Below, one piece after another: positions 18,224 to 25,792 of a stretch of DNA of 51,252 nucleotides. The position numbers and the translations under genes were made by a program. How positions within the stretch are numbered: position 1 is the stretch's first letter; each line of letters opens with the position of its first letter. Under the pieces are notes generated by a model that saw only the letters and a list, made by a program, of their open reading frames with translations, had not been told where the DNA came from and made no database searches. This DNA is from Actinomycetes bacterium (lineage in GTDB: Bacteria > Actinomycetota > Acidimicrobiia > Acidimicrobiales > Palsa-688): contig JAJZNG010000047.1 of assembly GCA_021847945.1 (NCBI GenBank), positions 1 through 51,252 of the forward strand, read 5' to 3'.

Positions 18224-18841
18224 TCAGCCCTCCTCGGAGCTCGACGCTCCCTCTCCGTCGCCCGACGCCTCAGCGCCGTCTTGCAGCTCACCGCTGGAAG
18301 CCAAAACGACGACCTCATCACCGGGCACGTCGGCGGTGACACCGTCTGGGAGGGGAAGATCCTCGACGCGAATGACCCCTCCAGGCTCGAGGCGGCTCAT
18401 GTCCACCTCGACCGAGACGGGTATCTTCGTCGGATTCGCGCGAACCGTCAGCGTGGACAGGACCTGCTCGACGTTCGCCCGAACCGCCTTGACGGCCTCG
18501 GACTCACCGACGAGGACCACCGGAATTTCGGCGCTCACGATCTCGTCGCGGCGCACAACTTGGAAGTCGACGTGGGTGACGGTGTGGCGTACCGGGTGAC
18601 GCTGGATCATCCTGGTCAGGACCAGCTGAGACTCGCCTGCGATCCTCAGGTCGAGCAGTTGGTTCGTGCCGGACTCCCCGGACAGGGCATGACGTAGTTC
18701 CCTGCCGTCGACGGACACAGCGACGCCCTCCCCGCCGTGGCCGTACACGACGGCCGGTATGCGCCCGGCGGCGCGCAGGCGACGTGACTCGGCTGAGCCG
18801 GTTACCCGACCCGGCGCGGCTGCAAGGGTTATCTCTGCCAT
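18224..18841 (-). CDS. rplY: Ribosomal protein bL25, long CTC form
   Basis: The 205-residue protein is the two-domain CTC form of bL25. The N-terminal 5S rRNA-binding domain runs to about residue 95 (AESRRLRAAGRIPAVVYGHGG and THVDFQVVRRDE), followed by a beta-rich TL5-like domain and an acidic Ser/Glu-rich tail. It binds 5S rRNA in the large subunit and in some bacteria is a stress protein. The ATG lies 11 nt after an AGGAG. It is downstream of prs with 60 nt between and upstream of pth, and nothing suggests damage. Confidence 0.94.
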   Translation of the reverse strand: MAEITLAAAPGRVTGSAESRRLRAAGRIPAVVYGHGGEGVAVSVDGRELRHALSGESGTNQLLDLRIAGESQLVLTRMIQRHPVRHTVTHVDFQVVRRDEIVSAEIPVVLVGESEAVKAVRANVEQVLSTLTVRANPTKIPVSVEVDMSRLEPGGVIRVEDLPLPDGVTADVPGDEVVVLASSGELQDGAEASGDGEGASSSEEG

Positions 18842-18901
18842 TGCTCGGCTTGCTCCTAGGCTCTTTGCGGAAAGCTCGATTCTAGCAACGAGCAGGGCCC
18901 C

Positions 18902-19963
18902 TCATGTCTGGTTCTCACCGTCGAAGATCTGCGAGACCGACTTGTCGGAGAAAACCGCCTCGATGCAGTGCGCCACGACGGGGGCTATCGAGACGACCTC
19001 GATCTTGTCGATCTGTTTCTCAGGGGGCAGCGGTAGCGTGTCGGTGACGACCACTCTCGAAATTGGGGAGTTCTTGAGCCTGTCCACAGCGGGATCCGAA
19101 AGCACTGCGTGAGTGCACATCGCCCATACGTCGGTGGCACCTTTGGCGAGGAGGATCTCCGCCGCGGCGCATATGGTGCCGGCCGTGTCGATCATGTCGT
19201 CCATGAGCACGCACATGCGCCCTCTGACGTCGCCCATCACGTCGAGCGCCTGAACCTGGTTGACCGCATCCTTGGGTCTGCGCTTGTAGACCGAAGCGAC
19301 GTTTACAGACGGTCCCGCGTGGCGGGCCGCCTGCTCGGCGACCTTGGTCCTTCCGGTATCGGGGGCGACCATCACGAAGTTGCCGTCGGGTACCTGCTGG
19401 CGAAGGTACTCGGTGAGCAGCGGAACCGCCGTCAGGTGGTCCACCGGACCGTCGAAGAACCCCTGGATCTGGCCGGAGTGAAGGTCGATGGACATGATCC
19501 GGTCCGCCCCAGACGTAGCGAAGAAGTCTGCGACCATCCTGGCAGTTATCGGCTCCCTCTCTTTGGACTTGCGATCCTGGCGCGAGTAGCCGTAGTAGGG
19601 GCACACGGCCGTTATGCGCTTCGCCGACGCCCGCTTGGCGGCGTCGATCATGATCCACTGCTCCATCAGCGAGTCGTTGACAGACCGTCCAGGTGTCTGA
19701 CCATGGGATTGCATGACGAACACGTCAGAGCCTCTCACGGACTCGACGAAGCGCGGTCTCATCTCCCCGTTGGCGAAGTCCACGATGTTCGGGTCGGCGA
19801 GCTCGACGTGGAGGTGGCTGGCGACGGAATCAGCAAGCGATGGATGGGTCCTGCCACTGAGCAGGCGCAGCTTTCGCACCGGCGTCAGGTTGATCGACGC
19901 GCTCCTCTCCCGCTGCCGTCCGGCTGGTTCTTTCCTGTCTGTCAACTTGGCTCCGATCGTCAC
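18902..19963 (-). CDS. prs: Ribose-phosphate pyrophosphokinase
   Basis: This enzyme makes PRPP from ribose 5-phosphate and ATP for nucleotide, His and Trp synthesis. Visible features are LRLLSGRTHPSL near the N-terminus, CPYYGYSRQDRKSKEREPITARMVADF, SIDLHSGQIQGFFDGPVDHL, VAPDTGRTKVAE, and the PRPP-binding MDDMIDTAGTI. The GTG at 19963 is the best start available (353 residues, with about 20 extra residues before the conserved core). Longer reading would enter glmU. The start is uncertain because no clear ribosome binding site precedes it. It follows glmU by 11 nt, the usual pair. Confidence 0.93.
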   Translation of the reverse strand: MTIGAKLTDRKEPAGRQRERSASINLTPVRKLRLLSGRTHPSLADSVASHLHVELADPNIVDFANGEMRPRFVESVRGSDVFVMQSHGQTPGRSVNDSLMEQWIMIDAAKRASAKRITAVCPYYGYSRQDRKSKEREPITARMVADFFATSGADRIMSIDLHSGQIQGFFDGPVDHLTAVPLLTEYLRQQVPDGNFVMVAPDTGRTKVAEQAARHAGPSVNVASVYKRRPKDAVNQVQALDVMGDVRGRMCVLMDDMIDTAGTICAAAEILLAKGATDVWAMCTHAVLSDPAVDRLKNSPISRVVVTDTLPLPPEKQIDKIEVVSIAPVVAHCIEAVFSDKSVSQIFDGENQT

Positions 19964-19974
19964 GCCAAGGCTAT

Positions 19975-21060
19975 CTAAACAGGCCGTTGCACCGCGGCCG
20001 GGATGACTTCTCCGGGTCCGAGACTGGCCCAAGGTCCGACCGTCGCCCCGGCACCGACACTGGCCGCGCGCCCGTAGGTCGCCTCGACACGGGCGCCCGC
20101 ACCGACAAGGCAGTCGACTAGGTGGGTTCCCGGCCCGACTACCGCCGCCGTTTCGATCACGGTTGATCCCTCCAAGACTGTACCTGGATACAGCACGACG
20201 TCAGGCGCCAGCTCGACGGTGCAGTCAACATAGGTTGCTGCCGGGTCGATCATCGTGACCCCGCGGCTCATCCAGATCTCGTTGATCCTGCGTCGCAGCA
20301 CCGCTTCGGCTAGGGCCAGTTGGTGCCTGTCGTTAACCCCCGAGGTCTCGGCAGCGTCAAGAACTTCGAGACAGCCCACCGTGTAACCCGCGTCACGGGC
20401 GACCGCTATGACGTCGGTTAGGTACAGTTCACGCGAAGCGTTGTCGGGACGGACGCGGCGGATGGCCGTGGCGAGAAAGGACCTGCGGAACACGTAGACG
20501 GAGGTATTGACCTCGTCGATCAGCCGCTCTTCGTCGGTGGCGTCGCGGTCCTCCACGATCCGCGACACCAAGCCCGACTCGTCGCGCACCACTCGGCCGT
20601 AGCCTGAAGGGTCGGCGGCACGAGCGCTGAGAATGGTAACCGCTGCCCCGCTGCGACGGTGAGTGCCCACGAGAGAACTCAGCGTCTCGGGCCGCAAAAG
20701 CGGCGTGTCACCCGGGGCGACGATGACGTCGCCGTCCCGGGCGTGGTCCCCTTGGTCGTCTGGTAGCGCTCCGAGCGCTACCAGCACTGCATCACCGGTC
20801 CCGCGCTGCACGTCTTGCTGCGCAAAGTCAACCCTCAAACCTTCCGGAGCGTGGTCACCTACTGCCTTTGTAACCTCACGCGCTCCGAAGCCCACGACTA
20901 CGACGACCCTGTCTAAGTCCACACCCGAAAGGGAATGCAGGACGTGGGCTACCATCGGCCTTCCCGCGAGCGAATGCAGCGGCTTCGGCTTGGACGACCT
21001 CATCCGGGTACCCTCGCCGGCCGCTAACACCACTGCGGAGAGTCGGGGTTCGAACGCCAC
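19975..21060 (-). CDS. glmU: GlmU with truncated acetyltransferase domain
   Basis: Residues 1-230 are a complete uridylyltransferase domain: VVLAAGEGTRMRSSKPKPLH, DFAQQDVQRGTGDAV, VIVAPGDTPLL and RIVEDRDATDEE. It should turn GlcNAc-1-phosphate and UTP into UDP-GlcNAc. The C-terminal left-handed beta-helix begins (PAATYVDCTVELAPDVVLYPG) but stops at residue 361, just after GPWASLGPG. That position matches the E. coli TIGPFARLRPG segment around residue 333, where the catalytic Arg is replaced by Gly. The rest of the acetyltransferase domain, with the His, Lys, Tyr and Asn residues needed for acetyl transfer, is absent. Family members are usually 450-480 residues. Only 11 nt separate the stop from the prs start, so no decayed remainder is hidden there. 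Confidence 0.92.
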   Translation of the reverse strand: MAFEPRLSAVVLAAGEGTRMRSSKPKPLHSLAGRPMVAHVLHSLSGVDLDRVVVVVGFGAREVTKAVGDHAPEGLRVDFAQQDVQRGTGDAVLVALGALPDDQGDHARDGDVIVAPGDTPLLRPETLSSLVGTHRRSGAAVTILSARAADPSGYGRVVRDESGLVSRIVEDRDATDEERLIDEVNTSVYVFRRSFLATAIRRVRPDNASRELYLTDVIAVARDAGYTVGCLEVLDAAETSGVNDRHQLALAEAVLRRRINEIWMSRGVTMIDPAATYVDCTVELAPDVVLYPGTVLEGSTVIETAAVVGPGTHLVDCLVGAGARVEATYGRAASVGAGATVGPWASLGPGEVIPAAVQRPV

Positions 21061-21193
21061 GTCGACAGTTCTAGCAAGCAGACGGCACCCAAGGCCACCG
21101 GGACGACCCGCTCGAATTTAGGCGTCGTCGTTCGCCTGACCGAGCAGCGGCGCTGCCGTTCGATTCGCGGTCCGCCCAGCGGGTAGCCTTAAG

Positions 21194-21211
21194 CCGCCAC
21201 TGCAGTGGCGG
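21194..21211. repeat. 18-bp perfect palindrome over the tRNA-Gln 5' end
   Basis: CCGCCACTGCAGTGGCGG reads the same on both strands. Its right half forms the first six bases of the tRNA acceptor stem; its left half repeats the sequence of the tRNA 3' acceptor strand. In a primary transcript it could form a hairpin that competes with the mature acceptor pairing. Confidence 0.8.
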
Positions 21212-21277
21212 GTAGTTCAATGGCAGAACGACGGCCTTTGGAGCCGTATGTTGGAGGTTCGAGTCCTCCCCCGCCAG
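21206..21277 (+). tRNA. tRNA-Gln (anticodon TTG)
   Basis: A complete cloverleaf can be drawn: acceptor TGGCGGG with CCCGCCA, D arm starting GTTC, anticodon stem ACGGC with GCCGT around the loop CTTTGGA (anticodon TTG, reading CAA), and T arm GGAGG-TTCGAGT-CCTCC. The discriminator is G. CCA is not encoded directly after it. The gene stands alone, between glmU (divergent) and the DUF2236 gene. Confidence 0.95.
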
Positions 21278-21393
21278 CCCAGTTTTCCCCTGTTCGTTCG
21301 AGGCTTTTCCCCTGTCAGCGCGAGGCGGCGCGCCACACCGCAGCTGTTGCGGGGTTTCGCATAGCGGCCCGGTACTCCTACGCTTACCTGGAC

Positions 21394-22293
21394 GTGGCGA
21401 CGAATAGGCCTGTGACGACTACGACGCCCGAGCGCGTGACTAGGCCGATCGGGCCGGGCAGCCTCCTGTGGCGCTACGCGGGCGACCACAGGCTTGCCTT
21501 CAGCGGGCTATCCGCCGGCCTCCTTCAGCTCATGCACCCTGCGATAGGCGCCGGGGTCGTCGAGCACTCGGACTTCTTCAGGGACCCCTGGGGAAGGATT
21601 ATCCGTTCGATCCCTCAGATTCTCGGAGTCGTCTACCTTCCCGACCCTGAGACGCTCGGGAGGCGCATAAAAGGCTATCACCGGTCGATCCGAGGCATGG
21701 ACGCCGCCGGGCGCTCGTACCGGGCGCTCGAGCCGTCAACGTTCTGGTGGGCGCACGCCACTTTCCAGTACTCAGTCGAGATGGTCGCGGACCGTTTCGA
21801 CCACCGCCGCCTCTCCGCTGCCGGCAGGGAGGAGCTATATCTCGACGGGGTCGAGTGGTACCGGCGTTACGGGGTTTCGATGTCGGCCGTTCCGGCCGAC
21901 CGGGCGACCTTCGCCGCCGAGTGGGACCGCCACGTCGACGAAGTGCTTGAGATGACCCCCGCCGCGGCGAAAGCCGTCGACATGGCCCTGCACGACCGGC
22001 ACATGGAACTGAAGTTCCTGCCCACCTGGACAAGAGCCCTACAGCCGGCTGTCATCACCCCGCTTTTGCGCCTCGGGGCTTTCGGCGGGCTGCCCGCACA
22101 ACTGCGACGCCGGCTGGGTATCCCATGGGGCCTGCGGGAGGAGGCTGACTACCGGTTCCTCCGGTACTCGGTAGCGTCGTTGTGGCGTTGGCTCCCAGCG
22201 CAGGCTCGTTACGGGCCTGTAGCCAGCGCTGGTTACGCGGCACGCGTTCGCCGGGACAGCCATGGTCACCAAGCGCTACTCTCCGAGGCATGA
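21394..22293 (+). CDS. DUF2236 / MpaB-type oxygenase-like protein
   Basis: The 299-residue product matches the DUF2236 family (latex-clearing protein and MpaB-like haem oxygenases), with LLQLMHPAIGAGV, FFRDPWGRI, GYHRSIRG and a His-containing FWWAHATF segment. Some family members cleave rubber or modify natural products with a haem iron; the substrate here is unknown. The open frame reaches back to 21205, but that would run through the tRNA. GTG 21394 follows a TACGCT hexamer by 9 nt and is the likeliest start; GTG 21412 and 21436 are alternatives. Its stop overlaps the FrhB-like gene by 4 bp, so the two probably share a transcript. Confidence 0.82.
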   Translation: MATNRPVTTTTPERVTRPIGPGSLLWRYAGDHRLAFSGLSAGLLQLMHPAIGAGVVEHSDFFRDPWGRIIRSIPQILGVVYLPDPETLGRRIKGYHRSIRGMDAAGRSYRALEPSTFWWAHATFQYSVEMVADRFDHRRLSAAGREELYLDGVEWYRRYGVSMSAVPADRATFAAEWDRHVDEVLEMTPAAAKAVDMALHDRHMELKFLPTWTRALQPAVITPLLRLGAFGGLPAQLRRRLGIPWGLREEADYRFLRYSVASLWRWLPAQARYGPVASAGYAARVRRDSHGHQALLSEA

Positions 22294-23459
22294 CAGCTAC
22301 CGACGTTGCGCCGGCCAAGACCCGTTGGCGAGCCCAGTGGGCGGAACTTTTCAGCGAAGTCGTGACATCGGGCTTGTGCACCGGCTGCGCCGGGTGCGTG
22401 ATCTCCTGCCCTCACGATGTCCTCGGCTACGACGACACCAACGGCGTGTACCGCCCCTACCACCTAGAGGAGGAGCTGGGCCCCGGGGACTGCGGCCACG
22501 GCGTGCGGGGTTGCACGAGCTGTACACGGGCGTGCCCGCGCTTTAGGGACTGGGAGCCGGAGGTGGACTCGTTCCTGTTTGGCCGTCCTCGCGAAGCCGG
22601 CGAGATCAGCGGGGTCGCCAAGGATGTGTTCCTGGCCCGCGCTACCGACCCGGCGGTTCACGCGGCCGGCCAGGACGGTGGCCTCGTGTCGGCGATCTTG
22701 ATCTGGTGCCTCGAGCACGACCGCATCGACGCGGCCTTGGTATCCAACCTTGAAGGCGAAGCCGGAACCTGGAAGGCCCTTCCCGGCCTCGCCCGCACCC
22801 GCGACGAGGTTCTCGCAGCAGCAGGATCTCGCTACACGTACTCGGCTAACACCCTCGCCTACACCAGGGCCATCGAAGCCGGTCTAGAAAGGCTGGCGCT
22901 CGTCGGAATGAGCTGCCAGGCGTCAGTACCGGCGATGATGAAGGCGCGCAAAGCCGGTAAGCCGGCTCGGAGGTTGGCGCTTTCCATCGGCCTTTTGTGC
23001 TCGAAGACTTTCGACGACGCTATCTTCGAGGAGCTTCTCGAAGCGCGATACGGTCTCGTCAGGTCCGAGATCGTGAAGATGAACATTAAAGGTGTACTGC
23101 AGGTTTGGATGCGTGACGGGGCCTACCACGAGATCCCCCTCAAGGAGGCTCACGCATGGACACGGGAGGGCTGCAAGACCTGCCCGGACTTCGCCGCCGA
23201 GCACGCCGACATAGCCACCGGCGGGATCGGCGCTTTCAACGACTGGACTCTCACCTTGGTGCGTACCGACACCGGCAGGGAGATCATCGACGCCATGGTC
23301 TCCGACGGGGTCATCGAGACCAGGCCCGGCGACGACGACCCGGGGGCGGTAGCTCTTTTGCGCAAGCTGTCGGTGGTGTCACGGCGACGCTGGCCCGACC
23401 AGGCCGTCGCCGCACCCCGCCTGGGAGTTCCGCCACCCAAGGTCCGTCCGCCGGCCTGA
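22290..23459 (+). CDS. Coenzyme F420 hydrogenase/dehydrogenase beta-subunit family protein (FrhB)
   Basis: The 389-residue protein has two N-terminal Cys clusters, CTGCAGCVISCP and CTSCTRACP, for iron-sulfur centres. The FrhB N and C domains follow, with GQDGGLVSAILIW near 130, GMSCQ (Cys in VGMSCQASVPAM), LLCSKTF and KTCPDF. Family members reduce or oxidise F420 or act as flavin/Fe-S reductases with other electron carriers. ATG 22290 overlaps the DUF2236 stop as ATGA. F420 use is expected for this type of organism, but the partner substrate is unknown; supply of electrons to the DUF2236 protein is only a guess. Confidence 0.85.
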   Translation: MTATDVAPAKTRWRAQWAELFSEVVTSGLCTGCAGCVISCPHDVLGYDDTNGVYRPYHLEEELGPGDCGHGVRGCTSCTRACPRFRDWEPEVDSFLFGRPREAGEISGVAKDVFLARATDPAVHAAGQDGGLVSAILIWCLEHDRIDAALVSNLEGEAGTWKALPGLARTRDEVLAAAGSRYTYSANTLAYTRAIEAGLERLALVGMSCQASVPAMMKARKAGKPARRLALSIGLLCSKTFDDAIFEELLEARYGLVRSEIVKMNIKGVLQVWMRDGAYHEIPLKEAHAWTREGCKTCPDFAAEHADIATGGIGAFNDWTLTLVRTDTGREIIDAMVSDGVIETRPGDDDPGAVALLRKLSVVSRRRWPDQAVAAPRLGVPPPKVRPPA

Positions 23460-23469
23460 CGAGGCCCAC

Positions 23470-23513
23470 CTGGCCGGCCTAGCGGGCTGGTGGCCGCTCC
23501 TGAGGCCGGTCAG
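23470..23513. terminator. Inverted repeat between convergent genes, possible terminator
   Basis: CTGGCCGGCCT and AGGCCGGTCAG are near-perfect complements around a 22-nt loop, between the FrhB-like gene and the converging PPOX gene. No T-tract follows. It could stop transcription from either side. Confidence 0.35.
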
Positions 23514-23965
23514 GCCAGCTTGCGATGATCCCAGGACACGACCTTCGTGACTTCGGGGGTTACTAGAACTCGCTTGGCGAGCATCGCTTGTAGAGCCTCC
23601 CGCTGAGTTTCGTCGTAGGGACCGATGTAGCGCTCCCACACCGACAAACCGAGCTCCCAGATGGCGTCCGGATCGTCGATGATCTTCGCCGTACCGACGA
23701 TCTCGACGCCCCGCAGCTCCTCGTAGCGCTCCCCGGCCTCGACTAGGAAAGTGACGCGCGGGTCGCGTTGGAGGTTCCTGATCTTCTGGGACTTCGCTTT
23801 GGTCTCGACGGTTATGACACCGTCCAAGAAGCCGTACCACATTGCCACGGCGTGGATCGACCCGTCGGGGTGCATCGTCGCCATAGTGGCCGTCTTGCAG
23901 TCTTTCAAGAGGGTGTACACCTCATCGTCGGACATTTTGATCTCGGCGCGTCTGTTGGTCCCCAT
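23510..23965 (-). CDS. PPOX-class FMN/F420-dependent flavoprotein
   Basis: The 151-residue protein has the split-barrel fold of pyridoxamine-phosphate-oxidase-like proteins: CKTATMATMHPDGSIHAVAMWYGFLDG, TKAKSQKIRNLQRDPRVTFLVEAG and GVEIVGTAKI. Members bind FMN or F420 and reduce varied substrates, or act as nitroreductase or haem-binding proteins; the substrate cannot be named. ATG 23965 was chosen because the longer open frame (to 24295) runs antisense to the bS22 gene and has low-quality sequence. It points toward the FrhB-like gene, end to end. Confidence 0.83.
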   Translation of the reverse strand: MGTNRRAEIKMSDDEVYTLLKDCKTATMATMHPDGSIHAVAMWYGFLDGVITVETKAKSQKIRNLQRDPRVTFLVEAGERYEELRGVEIVGTAKIIDDPDAIWELGLSVWERYIGPYDETQREALQAMLAKRVLVTPEVTKVVSWDHRKLA

Positions 23966-24018
23966 AGCTCGCCAGGATGCCACAGCGCGGCCGGTTCGCT
24001 CCAACCGTGCGCAGCGGC

Positions 24019-24024
24019 TAAGTT
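24019..24024 (+). promoter_or_regulatory. Possible -10 element of bS22 (TAAGTT)
   Basis: TAAGTT ends 11 nt before the ATG. A weak TTCGCT stands 18 nt upstream as possible -35. No ribosome binding site intervenes, so the transcript may be almost leaderless. Confidence 0.35.
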
Positions 24025-24035
24025 GTCCGTCCGCA

Positions 24036-24134
24036 ATGGGATCGTTGATAAAGAAGCGCCGTAAGCGCATGCGCAAGAAGAAGCACAAGAAGATGCTGAA
24101 GGCCACGCGCTGGCAGCGCAGAGCTGGCCGTTGA
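24036..24134 (+). CDS. Small ribosomal protein bS22 (AURKAIP1/COX24 domain)
   Basis: The 32-residue, strongly basic protein starts MGSLIKKRRKRMRKKKHKK and ends in RRAGR, which matches the tiny actinobacterial AURKAIP1/COX24 proteins. Mycobacterial ribosome structures contain this protein as bS22, the relative of mitochondrial mS38, in the small subunit. It is a separate short gene on the plus strand, opposite the upstream extension of the PPOX frame. The evidence is residue pattern and length; such small genes are often missed. Confidence 0.88.
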   Translation: MGSLIKKRRKRMRKKKHKKMLKATRWQRRAGR

Positions 24135-24171
24135 TACCCAGGGCCTGAGCTGGCGCGCCCTGCTACGGCCG

Positions 24172-24918
24172 TCAGCGGGTCACTGACACGACCAGGCGGC
24201 CCTCCCCAGGGTAGACGCCGTCGACGAACCAGGTTCCTCCGCTGCCAGCCAGCCGTGGGGTCCGTCCTGTCGCGGCAGCGAGCCTGTCCCTCCACAATGC
24301 CAGCTCAGGGAAGGCCTCCACTGCAGCCGGTTCAAGGTCGTTCATACTTTCGCCGGTGGGACCGCCCAGGCGGTCCCACGTGGCGAACACCTCCGCCGTC
24401 GCCACGTGCAACGGCGGAACGAGCAGGGTGAACTGCCTCCCCAGAACAGAACCCACGTCGAGAGGTTCGACGCGTTCGCCGATCCCGCTGACCAGAGCCC
24501 TCCCTCCGAGCATGCAGAACGGCACGTCAGCGCCCAGACGAGAAGCGGCCGCAAGGTCGCTGTAGCCAGCCCAGCGCAAGATCGCCGCGGCATCAGCTGA
24601 TCCACCTCCGAGTCCAGCACCCGCTGGGATCGCCTTGCGCAGAGTGACCGAGGCGGTTCTCCCAGCCAGTCTGAGTGCCTTCCTAACGAGGTTGTCGTCC
24701 CCGCTGCCCACGACGCTTCCCGCCCCGAGACCTTCTACGACAAGTGCGTCACCGGGGGAGACCTCCAACACGTCGAACAGGTCGACCGTGACCATCTCGG
24801 ACTCGATGAGGTGGTAGCCGTCGTCTCTAAGGCCTGTGACTCTCAGGGAGAGGGTCAGCTTTGCTGCGGCGCGGAGCACCGTCGGTTCAGTGGTCGCGTT
24901 CAACGCCGAAACCTCCAC
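24172..24918 (-). CDS. ispE: 4-diphosphocytidyl-2-C-methyl-D-erythritol kinase
   Basis: This GHMP kinase phosphorylates CDP-ME in the non-mevalonate isoprenoid pathway. The N-terminal AAAKLTLSLRVTG holds the conserved Lys, GYHLIESEM matches the family, GAGLGGGSADAA near residues 96-107 is the ATP loop, and GADVPFCMLGG holds the catalytic Asp. At 248 residues it is shorter than the usual 280-310, mainly through shortened C-terminal parts, but the motifs are complete. The start lies 32 nt inside rsmA, and an alternative TTG at 24903 would shorten the overlap. The rsmA-ispE order is standard. Confidence 0.9.
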   Translation of the reverse strand: MEVSALNATTEPTVLRAAAKLTLSLRVTGLRDDGYHLIESEMVTVDLFDVLEVSPGDALVVEGLGAGSVVGSGDDNLVRKALRLAGRTASVTLRKAIPAGAGLGGGSADAAAILRWAGYSDLAAASRLGADVPFCMLGGRALVSGIGERVEPLDVGSVLGRQFTLLVPPLHVATAEVFATWDRLGGPTGESMNDLEPAAVEAFPELALWRDRLAAATGRTPRLAGSGGTWFVDGVYPGEGRLVVSVTR

Positions 24919-25792
24919 GTCCTGTAAGCGATCCTGGGGAGGTAACTGCTGCGCGCTCTGAGAGCACCGCGTAGGCGAGGCGGCCCCAGTCCACCACGTC
25001 GAGCGTTTCTGCGCGTGCCTCGGGGTTCACGCCTGCCGCAGCGAACGCTGCGGGCCCGACGAGCGAAGCTAGTGACTTGCGGAGCATCTTGCGGCGGGTA
25101 GCGAACCCGGCCCTGACCAGAGCGAAGACGTCGTCCCTCCTGACGACGGCCGGGTCGACGGCCGGGGCGGGGCGGCGGCGGATGTCCACCAGGACCGACT
25201 CCACGTTCGGTCGCGGCCTGAACACGCTTGCAGGCACCGCTGCGACCACTTTCGCCTGCGCCCAATAAGAGACTTTCACCGACACTGCACCGTAGGCGGG
25301 GCTTCCCACACCAGCGGCGAGACGTTCGCCTACCTCACGTTGGACCATCACGAGCATCCGCTGCACCGACGCTACTTCGTCGAGGACGTTGGCGATCAGC
25401 GGCGTCGCGATGTTGTAAGGGAGGTTCGCTACGAGGACCCAGCCGGGCGTGGGACCGAGCACCGCAGCCCAGTCGAGCTTCATGGCGTCGGCGTGAACGA
25501 CGTCGACACTGCCCGGATAGGGGGAAGCAGCGACGACCTCCCCGAGGGCCGCTAAGAGGTGACGGTCGACTTCGATGGCCTTGACGACGGCGCCGGTCTC
25601 GGCGATCGCAAGCGTTAACGCCCCGAGACCCGGACCGATCTCGACTACCCGGTCGCCGGGCCCGACTCCGGCGAGACGAGCCACCCTCCTAACTGTGTTC
25701 GGGTCTACTACGAAGTTCTGCCCGAGCGCCCTGCTCGGACGGATGCTGTACGTCGACAGAAGCGCCGACACCTCAGTCGGTTTCAGGGTCAC
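24887..25792 (-). CDS. rsmA: 16S rRNA dimethyladenosine transferase (KsgA)
   Basis: The 301-residue enzyme dimethylates two adjacent adenines of the 3' helix of 16S rRNA. It shows SRALGQNFVVDPNTV, the SAM motif VVEIGPGLGALTLAIAE, VHADAMKLDW, and the catalytic NLPYNIATPLI. GTG 25792 overlaps the tatD stop as GTGA and fits the family N-terminus; the longer frame to 25888 is not needed. It is part of the metG-tatD-rsmA-ispE order, common in bacteria. Confidence 0.95.
   Translation of the reverse strand: MTLKPTEVSALLSTYSIRPSRALGQNFVVDPNTVRRVARLAGVGPGDRVVEIGPGLGALTLAIAETGAVVKAIEVDRHLLAALGEVVAASPYPGSVDVVHADAMKLDWAAVLGPTPGWVLVANLPYNIATPLIANVLDEVASVQRMLVMVQREVGERLAAGVGSPAYGAVSVKVSYWAQAKVVAAVPASVFRPRPNVESVLVDIRRRPAPAVDPAVVRRDDVFALVRAGFATRRKMLRKSLASLVGPAAFAAAGVNPEARAETLDVVDWGRLAYAVLSERAAVTSPGSLTGRGGFGVERDH

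Noticed and set aside
19109-19978. Plus-strand open frame of 289 codons
   Set aside because: Antisense to prs, which has every conserved motif. No recognisable domain.
21205-21393. N-terminal extension of the DUF2236 frame
   Set aside because: It would translate through the tRNA-Gln gene; the conserved protein begins later.
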